Positions 35,471 through 43,532 of a stretch of 64,000 nucleotides of DNA are shown in pieces. Source of the DNA: Deltaproteobacteria bacterium (GTDB lineage Bacteria > Desulfobacterota > Binatia > DP-6); contig VBKF01000092.1 in the NCBI GenBank assembly GCA_005888095.1, positions 38,548-102,547 on the forward strand, in the 5' to 3' direction. Under the pieces are notes generated by a model. It was not told the DNA's origin. It saw nothing but the letters and a program-made list of their open reading frames with translations, and ran no database searches. Made by a program: the position numbers and the translations under genes. Each line of letters opens with the position of its first letter. Position 1 is the stretch's first letter.

Positions 35471-38233
35471 CTACTGGCTCGGGCCGGGCGCGCCCGTGAC
35501 GACACGCGCCGCCTGCTGCGGCGACGGCGGCGCCTCGGGCATTCCCAGCGACAGGATGTAGTCGCGCAGCGCGCGAATCTGCGCCTCGTCGTCCCCGCCG
35601 AGCACGTCGGGCGGCCCGCCGGGGAAGAACGACGGCATCTTGGTGCCGGGCATCACCTTCTGCGGGTCGTGGAGCCACTTGACGATCCACTCGGGGCTCA
35701 GGCGGACGTGGGCCAGCGCGAGGTCCGGCGCCCATCCCTCGGGCGGACCCTGCGGCTTCTGCGCGCCACGCTGGTGGCAGGAGAAGCAGTCGAAGTAGTC
35801 CTTGGAGGTGAGGAGCCTGCCGGCTTCCACGTTCTCGGCCTTGAGCGCCGCGCGCTCGAGGTGCACGAACGGCACCTGCACCCGGTCGAGCGCCTCGAAG
35901 TAGCCGACCACGGTGTTCGCCTCCTCGTCGGCGAGGCCGAAGGTGGGCATGCGGACCTGGAGCCACGGCCGGATCGGCACCGGCGCCTTCACGAAGTTGA
36001 AGAGCCAGTCGGCCTGCACCTTCTCGCCCTCGCCGTTCAGGATCGGCGGGGCGAGCGTGGGCTGCTCCTGGTAGAGCCGGCGGATGTCGCCGCCGCGTCC
36101 CTCGATCACGTGGCAGCCGGTGCAGTTGTAGCGCGCGACCAGGCGCCGGCCGGCGACGATCCGATCTTCGCCGGGCGGGCGGTAGAGATACTTCACCGGC
36201 ACCTTGCTGTCCGTCCGGCTCGAGAGAAAGGCGCGGAGCGCCTTGATGTCGTCCTCGGCCAGGTCGAACTGCGGCATCACCTGCTCGATCCACTTGGTGG
36301 CGTAGGTGCGCGGGCTCGCGAGCTTGTTGTACGTCCAGTCGTCCCACGTCTCCGGGATGTCGGTCCGGTCGCCGAAGAAGAGCTCCTCCCTGGTCTTCGA
36401 GCCGAAGGCGGAGAGCTCGACGCCGATGCGCGACTCGTTCTCCATGCCCGGGATGTCGTGGCAGCCGGCGCAGCCGTACTTGCGGACGAGCTTCTCGCCC
36501 GCCTCGGCGCTGGCCGGGTCGGCGAGCCGCGCTTCGAGCGCCGCGGGCGCGGGCCGTTTCTCGCCGAGCGTCGCCAGGTAGGCCGTGATGGCGCGCGCCT
36601 CGTCGTCGGCGAGGCGGAGGCTCGGCATGCGGGCCACCGGCGAGTAGCCGCGCGGGTTCTTCAGCCAGTGGTAGATCCAGCGCGTATCCGTCTTCTCCGC
36701 CACCTTCGCGAGGTTCGGGGCGATGTCCTTGTTGGCGCCGAGCTGGCCCGCCACCTCGTCCGCGGCGAGCGCGTGGCAGGCGCGGCAGCCGAGCGTCTCG
36801 ACCAGCGCCTTCCCCTTGGCGGCGAGCTCGCCGCCCGCGGCGCCCGCCGGTGCGGGGTGCGCCGCGAGCCATTCCTCGCTCGGCTGCCTGGTGTCCGAGA
36901 GCAGGAAGGCGGCGATCTGGACCGCCTGCTCCTCCTCGAACATGAAGTTCGGCATGCGCGTGCGCGGCCGGAACTCGTGCGGGTTCCTGATCCAGCGGAC
37001 GAGCCAGCCGTGGTCGACCTTCGCGCCGATGCGCCGGAGCGACGGCGCGATCGACGTGACACCGCCGATCTTCGCGAGGTCCTCGTAGCCCTCGGTCAGG
37101 TGGCAGCCGTGGCAGCCGAGCTGCTCGAAGAGCCGCTCGCCCCGCCCGATCTCGTCCGCCACCTCGAGGTTCTGCACCCCGGCGTGGCACTTGATGCACT
37201 GGGCGGTGATCTTCTCGCCGCGCAGGAGCGGCCGCTCGATGAACTCGACGTTCTCGAGGTGCCCGTGCTCGTCGACGAAGTTCCCGTGCGCCGTCTCGGG
37301 GCTGTTGACCGCCGGCCCCTGGCCGCCGTGGCAGGGCGTGCAGCCGAACTTCTCGGGCGGATGCTTGGCGAGCAGCAGCTCGCGACGGGGATGGGTCTTC
37401 CACGGGTTCGGCTGGTCCTCGAATCCCGGCTTGTTGATGCCGGCGTGGCACGACATGCAGCGGTCGACGCGCGCCACTGGCTTGTCGAAGTTGTTGCGGT
37501 CGAACTCCTCGAGCACGACCTGCTGGATCTTCGGGATCTTCGGCTGCCAGTCGAAGCCGAAGAAGGGCGGCTCGGCCTTCGGCCCGGGGAAGTAGCCGAG
37601 CGACACGCCCTCGAGCTTCTGCTGCAGGTCTTCCCTGGCGGTGGTGAGCTTCGCGACCTCGTCCTCCGCCGTCTTGACGGCGCCCTCGACCTGCTTGATC
37701 TCGTTCTGCAGCGCCTCGATGTGCTGCTGCGAGTCGGTGTAGATGCGCTGCCGCTCCGCCCGGACCTGCTCCTTCGCCTCGATCTCCGCGAGGAGCGCCT
37801 CGGTCGGCCGGCCGGCGTGGAGGGCGTCGTCGTACTTGAAGCGCAGCTCCTCGAGCTCGCTCTTGATGAAGCGCAGGTTCAGGTCCTTCGACTGGTCCTC
37901 TTGCTGCGCGCGCCGGAGCTCGCGCTGGAGGTCGGCGATCTTGCGCGCGTTCTCGCCGGACGACACGCTGGCGTGAGCGTCGGCGAGCGCCTTCGTCGCC
38001 TGCCGGTAGGCGGGGTCGGCGTCGAGCCGCTGCTGCTCGGCGGCGATCGCGTCCTCCAGGCGCCGGATCTCCAGGCGGTTGAACTCCGCCTGGTACTTCT
38101 TCCACGGCCGGCGGAAGATGTTGTCGTCGGCGATGCACCAGAGGGCGCCGACGAAGAGCAGCAGCGAGGTGACGAGCCAGACGGCGCCGTAAGACCGCTT
38201 CTCGTCGTCGATCGGGGTGTCGCGGCGGGGCAT
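35471..38233 (-). CDS. membrane-anchored octaheme cytochrome c of the bc complex
   Basis: 920 aa. One N-terminal membrane anchor (AVWLVTSLLLFVGALWCIA, residues about 17-36) is followed by a long charged coiled coil (about 42-208). Eight CxxCH heme motifs follow: CMSCH 259, CTPCH 298, CIKCH 346, CHGCH 374, CRACH 483, CAGCH 588, CTGCH 704 and CFSCH 816. The last five sit in repeated mono-heme cytochrome c modules, each with a distal RMPxF/RMPSL Met motif. It would pass electrons from the Rieske protein toward terminal acceptors. It lies 8 bp downstream of a 53-aa membrane protein gene and upstream of the cupredoxin gene. Confidence 0.9.
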   Translation of the reverse strand: MPRRDTPIDDEKRSYGAVWLVTSLLLFVGALWCIADDNIFRRPWKKYQAEFNRLEIRRLEDAIAAEQQRLDADPAYRQATKALADAHASVSSGENARKIADLQRELRRAQQEDQSKDLNLRFIKSELEELRFKYDDALHAGRPTEALLAEIEAKEQVRAERQRIYTDSQQHIEALQNEIKQVEGAVKTAEDEVAKLTTAREDLQQKLEGVSLGYFPGPKAEPPFFGFDWQPKIPKIQQVVLEEFDRNNFDKPVARVDRCMSCHAGINKPGFEDQPNPWKTHPRRELLLAKHPPEKFGCTPCHGGQGPAVNSPETAHGNFVDEHGHLENVEFIERPLLRGEKITAQCIKCHAGVQNLEVADEIGRGERLFEQLGCHGCHLTEGYEDLAKIGGVTSIAPSLRRIGAKVDHGWLVRWIRNPHEFRPRTRMPNFMFEEEQAVQIAAFLLSDTRQPSEEWLAAHPAPAGAAGGELAAKGKALVETLGCRACHALAADEVAGQLGANKDIAPNLAKVAEKTDTRWIYHWLKNPRGYSPVARMPSLRLADDEARAITAYLATLGEKRPAPAALEARLADPASAEAGEKLVRKYGCAGCHDIPGMENESRIGVELSAFGSKTREELFFGDRTDIPETWDDWTYNKLASPRTYATKWIEQVMPQFDLAEDDIKALRAFLSSRTDSKVPVKYLYRPPGEDRIVAGRRLVARYNCTGCHVIEGRGGDIRRLYQEQPTLAPPILNGEGEKVQADWLFNFVKAPVPIRPWLQVRMPTFGLADEEANTVVGYFEALDRVQVPFVHLERAALKAENVEAGRLLTSKDYFDCFSCHQRGAQKPQGPPEGWAPDLALAHVRLSPEWIVKWLHDPQKVMPGTKMPSFFPGGPPDVLGGDDEAQIRALRDYILSLGMPEAPPSPQQAARVVTGAPGPSQ

Positions 38234-38239
38234 GCTAGC

Positions 38240-38401
38240 TCAGGCCCGGCGCTCGAGCAGGCGACCCACCCAGAAGAGGGCGCACCCGGTCGCCGCCATG
38301 TAGAGCTCCTTCCACTGATCCCCGTGCGCCACGCCGACCCAGAGCCCGAGGCCGACGTCGGCAAAGCCGATCGCCTGCAGGAGCTTCGCGAAGAGGAGCA
38401 C
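38240..38401 (-). CDS. 53-aa membrane protein B in the bc operon
   Basis: Start GTG at 38401..38399 after a GGCGGGG site, stop TGA at 38242..38240. The product is LLFAKLLQAIGFADVGLGLW then VGVAHGDQWKELYMAATGCA and LFWVGRLLERRA. There are two hydrophobic stretches (about 2-22 and 33-46) and a basic end. It fills the gap between the subunit-IV gene (33 bp upstream) and the octaheme gene (8 bp downstream), where no other frame makes sense. It is a candidate small subunit or assembly factor; no known family was recognised. Confidence 0.6.
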   Translation of the reverse strand: MLLFAKLLQAIGFADVGLGLWVGVAHGDQWKELYMAATGCALFWVGRLLERRA

Positions 38402-38433
38402 CGGACCCCGCCATCCGTGGCGCGCGCACGCCG

Positions 38434-39264
38434 TCAGATGTTGATGCTGAAGTACGGCGTCTTCAGCACCATGATGTACTTGATGTTGAGGAGGTGCCGC
38501 ATCAGCATCTTGGCGACCACCGCCCACATGTTGAGGAAGAGGAAGCCCGTCAGCCCGAAGCGCGCCCACCCCCAGCGCTCCATGAACGCGGAGAAATTCG
38601 CGCCCTGCACCCACCGGCAGAAGGCGTAGAAGCCCACGTAGCCGACGACGAAGTAGCCGCCGACGATCAGTGCGCCGACGAGGGTGGCCATGGTCTCGTC
38701 GCGCACGCCGAGCAGGAAAGGGAGGTCGACGTTGGTGAGCGCCTCCACCTTGTGGGGGTCCCACTTCTCCCAGAACCAGAACCAGTTCCACCCGGGGCCC
38801 CGCAGGAACGTGCCGATGATGATCAGCGACACCCAGAGGATGTGGAAGCCGACGATGAACGTCATGATCTCCCACTTCCGGTCCTTCCAGCAGTAATAGC
38901 CGTTCCCCTTCGGGTTGATGTCGAGGTACGGGATCACCATGAGGCCGAGGATGATGAAGGTGGGCAGCACGACGCCGGCATGCCAGGGGTCGAAGAAGAC
39001 GAGCATCTCCTGAAGGCCGAGGAAGTACCACGGCGCCTTCGACGGGTTCGGCGTGCGCGTCGGGTTGGCCGGCTCCTCGAGCGGCGCGTCGACGAGCAGC
39101 GACCAGACGATCAGCAGGATCATCACACCGCACGCGATCAGAAACTCGTTGCGCACGAGGTGGGGCCAGGTGTGGATCTTGTCGTCGCCGGGGCCGGTCG
39201 CCTTCTTGATCGGGACCTCGATCTGCTTGGCGCCGGACGGTACGGCCTTCAAGGGAGTCGCCAT
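38434..39264 (-). CDS. cytochrome b C-terminal (subunit IV-like) protein
   Basis: About 276 aa from the ATG at 39264, which follows GAGGAAGCC. It is the second half of a split cytochrome b. The quinol-oxidising site motif appears as APWY (residues 77-80) in PNPSKAPWYFLGLQEML, without the Glu of the common PEWY. Four or more membrane helices follow (VLPTFIILGLMVIPYLDINP, FIVGFHILWVSLIIIGTFL, LVGALIVGGYFVVGYVGFYA, TGFLFLNMWAVVAKMLM). It is longer than b6f subunit IV (about 160 aa), with extra C-terminal helices as in delta-proteobacterial and Methylomirabilota-type bc complexes. It must pair with the b6-type protein at 39439. Confidence 0.92.
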   Translation of the reverse strand: MATPLKAVPSGAKQIEVPIKKATGPGDDKIHTWPHLVRNEFLIACGVMILLIVWSLLVDAPLEEPANPTRTPNPSKAPWYFLGLQEMLVFFDPWHAGVVLPTFIILGLMVIPYLDINPKGNGYYCWKDRKWEIMTFIVGFHILWVSLIIIGTFLRGPGWNWFWFWEKWDPHKVEALTNVDLPFLLGVRDETMATLVGALIVGGYFVVGYVGFYAFCRWVQGANFSAFMERWGWARFGLTGFLFLNMWAVVAKMLMRHLLNIKYIMVLKTPYFSINI

Positions 39265-39271
39265 GGCTTCC

Positions 39272-39433
39272 TCAGGTGTTCTCGCGCTCGGCGCTCCGGC
39301 GTGCCGACCAGAAGAGGGCGACAATGATCAGGACGAAGACGAGCGGGACGGTGAGCACGCGGCCGCGCGGGAAGACGAACGTCAGCACGATCAGGATGAT
39401 GGTGCCGATGATGCCCTTCGCCTCCGGCGGCAT
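39272..39433 (-). CDS. 53-aa membrane protein A in the bc operon
   Basis: ATG at 39433..39431, stop TGA at 39274..39272. The product is MPPEAKGIIGTIILIVLTFV then FPRGRVLTVPLVFVLIIVAL and FWSARRSAERENT: two membrane helices joined by a basic turn, with a charged tail. It lies 5 bp after the b6-type gene and 7 bp before the subunit-IV ATG, so it is surely co-translated with them. Its position and size suggest a small structural subunit, comparable in role but not visibly homologous to PetG/L/M/N of b6f. Confidence 0.7.
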   Translation of the reverse strand: MPPEAKGIIGTIILIVLTFVFPRGRVLTVPLVFVLIIVALFWSARRSAERENT

Positions 39434-39438
39434 CTGTC

Positions 39439-40212
39439 CTACAGGGCCGGGCCCGAGAACCCGTCGCGCCGGATGCGCCAGAAGTGGACGGCCATGAAGA
39501 GGCTCGCGACCAGCGGGATGAAGATGCAGTGGAGGATGTAGAAGCGCAGGAGCGTGTGCGGACCGATCTCGCCGCCGCCGAAGAGGAAGGCGCGGGCGTC
39601 GTACACGTTGTTGAGTCCCGGGATGAGTTCGTGTCCCGGGCCCTCGTGCCCCAGGAGCGGTGTAGCCCGTCCCATGTTCGATCCCACCGTGACCGCCCAG
39701 ATCGACAGCTGATCCCACGGCAGGAGGTAGCCCGTGAAGGAGAGCAGCAAGGTCAGCACGAGCAGGATCACGCCCACCACCCAGTTGAACTCGCGCGGCG
39801 GCTTGTAGGAGCCGGTCAGGAACACGCGGAACATGTGCAGCCAGACCGCGATCACCATGCCGTGCGCCGCCCAGCGGTGCATGTTCCGCATGAGCATCCC
39901 GAACGGCATGTCGAACTCGAGGTACTTCATGTCGGCGTACGCATACTCCGCCGTCGGGCGGTAGTAGAACATCAGGTAGACGCCGGTGACGACCGTCACC
40001 AGGAACATCATGAAGGTGATGCCACCCATGCACCAGGTGAAGCGCAGCCGCGTGGCATGACGGCGCACCTTCGAAGGGTGCAGGTGGAGCCACACGTTCC
40101 CCGACACCATGAGGATGCGGTTGCGGGGTGTGTCGTCGTAGCCGTGGCGGAAGATCGACTTCCAGACCTCCGACTCGGTGACCTGCTCCTTGATCTCGTC
40201 CCACTTCGACAT
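39439..40212 (-). CDS. cytochrome b6-type protein (N-terminal half of cytochrome b)
   Basis: 257 aa with four membrane helices. Heme ligands are His112 (MHRW) and His126 (LHMFRVF), 14 apart, and His228 (ILHCIF) and His243 (AVHFWRIRRDGFSGPAL), 15 apart, exactly the b6-type spacing (14 and 15). FTGYLLPWDQLSIWA is the quinone-site helix. Cys61 in FTWCMGGITF aligns with Cys35 of plastid b6 (YCLGGITL), which covalently holds heme c_n. The N-terminal segment before helix 1 is longer than in b6. It is 13 bp downstream of the Rieske gene. Confidence 0.95.
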   Translation of the reverse strand: MSKWDEIKEQVTESEVWKSIFRHGYDDTPRNRILMVSGNVWLHLHPSKVRRHATRLRFTWCMGGITFMMFLVTVVTGVYLMFYYRPTAEYAYADMKYLEFDMPFGMLMRNMHRWAAHGMVIAVWLHMFRVFLTGSYKPPREFNWVVGVILLVLTLLLSFTGYLLPWDQLSIWAVTVGSNMGRATPLLGHEGPGHELIPGLNNVYDARAFLFGGGEIGPHTLLRFYILHCIFIPLVASLFMAVHFWRIRRDGFSGPAL

Positions 40213-40225
40213 CAGTCTCCTTCGC

Positions 40226-40819
40226 TCAGACCTTGAGGAACGCGCCGGGCTTGGTCCACTCGCCCTTCTCGTAGAGGTACTTGACGCTCTTGTCGATGAG
40301 CAGCTGCCCGTCCTCGGCCCGCGTGATGCGCAGCCGCTCGAGCGGGCGCGGCGCCGGCCCCTCGAAGTTGACGCCGGTCTTGTAGAAGCCGCTCCCGTGG
40401 CACGGGCACTTGAACTTGTTCTCGGCCGCGAGCCAGCGCGGCGTGCAGCCGAGGTGCGTGCACTTGGCGAACAGCGCGTAGAGCCCCACCTCGGTGCGGA
40501 TGATCCAGACGCGCTGGTCCTTCTTGAACTTCTCGCTGACCTCGCCGATCGCGTAGTCGGTCGGCAACCCCGCCTTGAACGTCGACGGCGGCGTGAACAG
40601 CACGCGCGGGAACGCCGAGCGGATGGCGGCGAGGAGCGTGACGCCCGAGAAGGCGGTGAAGACGCTCCACCCGAAGCGTCCGAACACGTCGCGCCGCGAC
40701 CATAATCCCCCGAGCGCGGCGCGCTCGCGCGCGCGTTTGTCGCGCTCGCGCTGCTGCTCGACCCGCCGCCGCGCCGCGAGCGCCTCCTGATCCTCCGCCT
40801 GCGCCTCTCCCTTCGCCAT
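40226..40819 (-). CDS. Rieske 2Fe-2S protein of the bc complex
   Basis: About 197 aa, first gene of the respiratory operon. A long charged N-terminal segment (residues 1-40, rich in Arg/Glu/Ala) precedes a Ser-Arg-Arg (WSRRDVFGRFGW) and one hydrophobic helix (SVFTAFSGVTLLAAIRS), which may be Tat-exported as in other Rieske proteins. The cluster motifs are CTHLGC and CPCHGSGF. Electrons pass from quinol to this cluster and on to the octaheme cytochrome. The ATG at 40819 is used; an in-frame TTG three codons earlier is less likely. Confidence 0.93.
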   Translation of the reverse strand: MAKGEAQAEDQEALAARRRVEQQRERDKRARERAALGGLWSRRDVFGRFGWSVFTAFSGVTLLAAIRSAFPRVLFTPPSTFKAGLPTDYAIGEVSEKFKKDQRVWIIRTEVGLYALFAKCTHLGCTPRWLAAENKFKCPCHGSGFYKTGVNFEGPAPRPLERLRITRAEDGQLLIDKSVKYLYEKGEWTKPGAFLKV

Positions 40820-40918
40820 CAGTGGCAATTCCCCCTCACCTCGACGACATTAGCTCAAGTCGAAACGCGAGCAAGCGGCACCCCGTCTCGCCTCCCCGCC
40901 GCACCTCGGGTCCCGCAC

Positions 40919-41284
40919 CTAGCGCCGACGGACCAGCGTGTCGACAAGGCCCCATACGACCATCACCCCCGCCAGCGTGAGCATGACGAGGCCGAAGGGC
41001 GCAAAGAGGAGCAGCAGCGGGAGCGAGACCAGGCCGAGCAGGAGGCCGAGGGCGAGGGGGTTGAACGGGGCTGCGCGCGCTCCGGGAGCCTCCCCAGGCG
41101 GCGCCTCCGCGAATTCCGTCTCCTCTTTGAGCAGGCCGATCGCATACTCGCGGAGATCTTGCCGGTGCTCGGGGCCCGCGCGGCTCACCACCTCCGCGAG
41201 GCGCCGCGTGAGGTCCTCGACTTCGGCGTCGAGCTCGCGCTGTTGCTCCTCCGCGGCGTCCGGCGTGCGCCGATCATCCGTCAA
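40919..41284 (-). CDS. small membrane protein with N-terminal coiled coil
   Basis: 121 aa. Residues about 8-60 are charged and helical (EEQQRELDAEVEDLTRRLAE), followed by a Pro/Ala linker and two adjacent hydrophobic helices (ALGLLLGLVSLPLLLLFAPF and GLVMLTLAGVMVVWGLVDTL). It ends in RRR. No family is recognised. It is on the same strand as the bc operon, 99 bp upstream of the Rieske start, and 58 bp downstream of the nuclease gene, so it could be transcribed with either. Confidence 0.65.
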   Translation of the reverse strand: MTDDRRTPDAAEEQQRELDAEVEDLTRRLAEVVSRAGPEHRQDLREYAIGLLKEETEFAEAPPGEAPGARAAPFNPLALGLLLGLVSLPLLLLFAPFGLVMLTLAGVMVVWGLVDTLVRRR

Positions 41285-41342
41285 AATCCTTCGCCTTCTA
41301 GGCCGCGACGCGGGGCGTTGTCAAACGAGGAACGCGGAGAAC

Positions 41343-42101
41343 TCAGCGAACGGGAAAGGTAATCGTGAGGTCGCGCGCGCCGCGTCGGAGCAGCAGCCGG
41401 ATGGGCTCGCTCGTCGTGCGTGCGCCCGCCCGGTCGGCGAGCTCGCCCACCGAGTGGACGGGCTCGCCGTCGAGTGCCGTGATCACGTCGCCGCGGAGCG
41501 CCTCGTGCGCGGGGGCGTCGTCGCCGACGTCGGAGACGAGCACTCCCTTGGCCTCGGGCGCCTTGAAGAAGACGGCGATCTCGGGAGTCAGGTCCTGGAG
41601 GGTGAGGCCCCAGAGGTGCGCCGCCGCGGGCGTGGCGTGCGCGGCGCGCGACTTCACGAAGACCTCGTCGGCCACCAGGATCGGCCCGTGCAGCCGGAGC
41701 GCGAGCGCGATGGCGTCGCTCGGCCGCGCGTCGAGCGAGATGTCCTTCCCGTCGGCGCCCGCGAGGTGGAGGGTCGCGAAGTAGGTGTTGTCCCGCAGGT
41801 CGCCGATCACGACGCGGTCGAGCCGGGCGCCGAGGCTCTCGACGAGCCGCTTCATCAGGTCGTGCGTGAGCGGCCGCGGCAGCGGCACGCCCTGTATCTC
41901 GGCGGCGATCGCCTGCGCTTCGAAGGGGCCGATCCAGATCGGCAGCTCGCGCCCACCCTTGCCCTTCTCGACGAGCTGCACGACCGGCGAGCCGGTCGTC
42001 GGATCGAGCCGGACGTCGCGCACCTCGACCTCGACCGGTGCCGCCGCGGCCCACGCGAGGCCGGTTGCCACCGAGACGAGCAGCGCGGAGCGCCCGAGCA
42101 T
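41343..42101 (-). CDS. exported bifunctional nuclease-type (DUF151/BFN) protein with PDZ domain
   Basis: 252 aa. The ATG at 42101 gives a short signal peptide (LGRSALLVSVATGLAWAAAA). Residues about 25-150 match DUF151: VVQLVEKGKGGRELPIWIGP, EAQAIAAEIQGVPLPRPLTH, DLMKRLVESLG, and SLDARPSDAIALALRL. Residues about 165-252 are a PDZ domain (VLVSDVGDDAPAHEALRGDV, ITALDGEPVHSVGELADRAG). BFN proteins of plants have nuclease activity, but most bacterial DUF151 proteins are untested and cytoplasmic, so an exported BFN-PDZ fusion is less usual. It is divergent from the patatin gene, 88 bp apart. Confidence 0.85.
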   Translation of the reverse strand: MLGRSALLVSVATGLAWAAAAPVEVEVRDVRLDPTTGSPVVQLVEKGKGGRELPIWIGPFEAQAIAAEIQGVPLPRPLTHDLMKRLVESLGARLDRVVIGDLRDNTYFATLHLAGADGKDISLDARPSDAIALALRLHGPILVADEVFVKSRAAHATPAAAHLWGLTLQDLTPEIAVFFKAPEAKGVLVSDVGDDAPAHEALRGDVITALDGEPVHSVGELADRAGARTTSEPIRLLLRRGARDLTITFPVR

Positions 42102-42189
42102 TTCCTTGCATTCTACAGGCGCCGCCTGCGGCGGCAATACCGTTTTCAAGTCGGCGGGGCCGCGTGCCGAGATCCCGACCGGGGAACCG

Positions 42190-43311
42190 ATGCGCACCGA
42201 CCCGAAACGGCAACCGCGCCATGCCCTCGTGCTGGCGGGAGGCGGCATCGTCGGGGGCCTCTACGAGGTGGGGGCGCTGCTCGCGCTCGACGCCCTGCTC
42301 GAGGGGTTCACCGTCTGCGACTTCGATCTCTACGTCGGGTCGAGCGCGGGCGCCTTCGTGGCCGCGCTGCTCGCGAACCGCGTGACGCCCGAGCGCCTGC
42401 GCGAGACGCTCGAGCACGACCGGCGCACCCTCCCCCGTCTCTCGGGCTCGCAGTTCCTCTCGCTCCCCTGGCGGAGCTACCTCGCCACCCTGCCGCGGCT
42501 GGCGGCGAGGCTGCCGCGCGTCGCCGTCGCGCTCTGCGTCAACTGGCGGGAAGCCCTCGTGCTCGAGACGCTGACCTCCCTCCTCGGGCTCCTGCCGCAC
42601 GGCATCTTCAGCCTCGACGGCCTCGAGGCGTACGTGCGCGACGTGCTGACGCGCCCCGGGCGCACGAACGACTTCCGGCGCCTCAGGCGCCGCCTCTACA
42701 TCCCCGCCACCGTGCTCAACACCGGCGAGGTCCACGTGTTCGGCGCGACCCCGCGCGAGCGCACGCCGATCTCGGCCGCGGTCGCCGCCTCGGCCGCCGT
42801 GCCGCTCCTCTTCGAGCCCGTGCGCATCGACGGCATCGACTACGTCGATGCGGCGGTCACCAAGACCGCGCACGCCGGGCTCGCCGTCGAGTGCGGGGCG
42901 CGCCTCGTCGTCATCGTGAACCCCGTCCGGCCCCTGGTGCTCGAGAGCGCCGCGCGCGGGTCGATCCGCGACGGCGGGCCGCTCGCCATCGCGGGCCAGG
43001 GCCTCCGCGTCGTCCTCCACCGCCGGCTGCGCGACGGCCTGCGCCGCCACGCGCGCGAGCACGCCGACACCGACCTCGTGCTGCTCGAGCCCTACGAGCG
43101 GGACATGCGGCTCTTCGACTATCATCTGATGACGTACGGGCACCGCCACGAGGTCATCCGCCGCGGCTACCGGACCACCGTCAAGACCATCCTCGCCGAT
43201 TTCGACCGCTACCAGGCGCTCTTCGCCAAGCACGGCATCACGATGGCGTCGCGGGCGGACATCGAGCGGCGGGCGCGGCGCTGGAGCAGCGCGGCGCGGC
43301 GGGCGGCGTAG
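42190..43311 (+). CDS. patatin-like phospholipase
   Basis: 373 aa. The Ser-Asp dyad motifs are visible: the oxyanion loop VLAGGGIVGGLYEVGALLAL, the nucleophile VGSSAGAFVAALL (Ser in GSSAG, residue about 56), and DYVDAAVTKTAHAGLA, where DGG of the classical family is DAA. SAAVAASAAVPLLFEPV is the helix before the catalytic Asp. No signal peptide is present, so it is cytoplasmic or a T2SS-independent effector. The C-terminal 100 residues are basic and helical. Frames open upstream of ATG 42190 overlap the divergent nuclease gene and are rejected. Confidence 0.88.
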   Translation: MRTDPKRQPRHALVLAGGGIVGGLYEVGALLALDALLEGFTVCDFDLYVGSSAGAFVAALLANRVTPERLRETLEHDRRTLPRLSGSQFLSLPWRSYLATLPRLAARLPRVAVALCVNWREALVLETLTSLLGLLPHGIFSLDGLEAYVRDVLTRPGRTNDFRRLRRRLYIPATVLNTGEVHVFGATPRERTPISAAVAASAAVPLLFEPVRIDGIDYVDAAVTKTAHAGLAVECGARLVVIVNPVRPLVLESAARGSIRDGGPLAIAGQGLRVVLHRRLRDGLRRHAREHADTDLVLLEPYERDMRLFDYHLMTYGHRHEVIRRGYRTTVKTILADFDRYQALFAKHGITMASRADIERRARRWSSAARRAA

Positions 43312-43468
43312 CTCGCGTCGTACCCCGTCGGGTGACGGGCCGGGAGGGCGGAGGTGCTACCGCGCGCGCATGACAAGCGGCCCTTCAGTGCAGGCCCGGT
43401 CCGCTCGACCTAGGACGGTCGACGGTGCGCGGCGACCGAAAGTATTAGTTCTCGCGTACAAACGTCCG

Positions 43469-43501
43469 TGCGGCTGCACCGCAGATTTTTTTATTTTTTT
43501 T
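43469..43501 (+). terminator. Rho-independent terminator-like hairpin with T-run
   Basis: TGCGG-CTGCA-CCGCA (43469-43483) is followed by GA and then T7-A-T8 (43486-43501). This is the only classical hairpin plus T-run in the window. It lies 158 bp after the patatin stop. The stem is only 5 bp, but the T-tract is long. Confidence 0.55.
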
Positions 43502-43502
43502 C

Positions 43503-43532
43503 TTGACAATCGAAGCTGGGCGGGAGTACGTC
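43503..43532 (+). promoter_or_regulatory. possible sigma-70 promoter of the DUF1111 cytochrome gene
   Basis: A perfect -35 hexamer TTGACA at 43503-43508 follows directly on the T-run. At 17-18 bp spacing the -10 would be GTACGT or TACGTC, a poor match, so either another sigma factor, an activator, or a different start is used. The flanking T-tract could act as an UP-like curved element. Confidence 0.35.

Noticed and set aside
35669..38629. 986-aa open frame on the plus strand
   Set aside because: Antisense to the octaheme cytochrome, whose eight CxxCH motifs prove the minus strand is coding.
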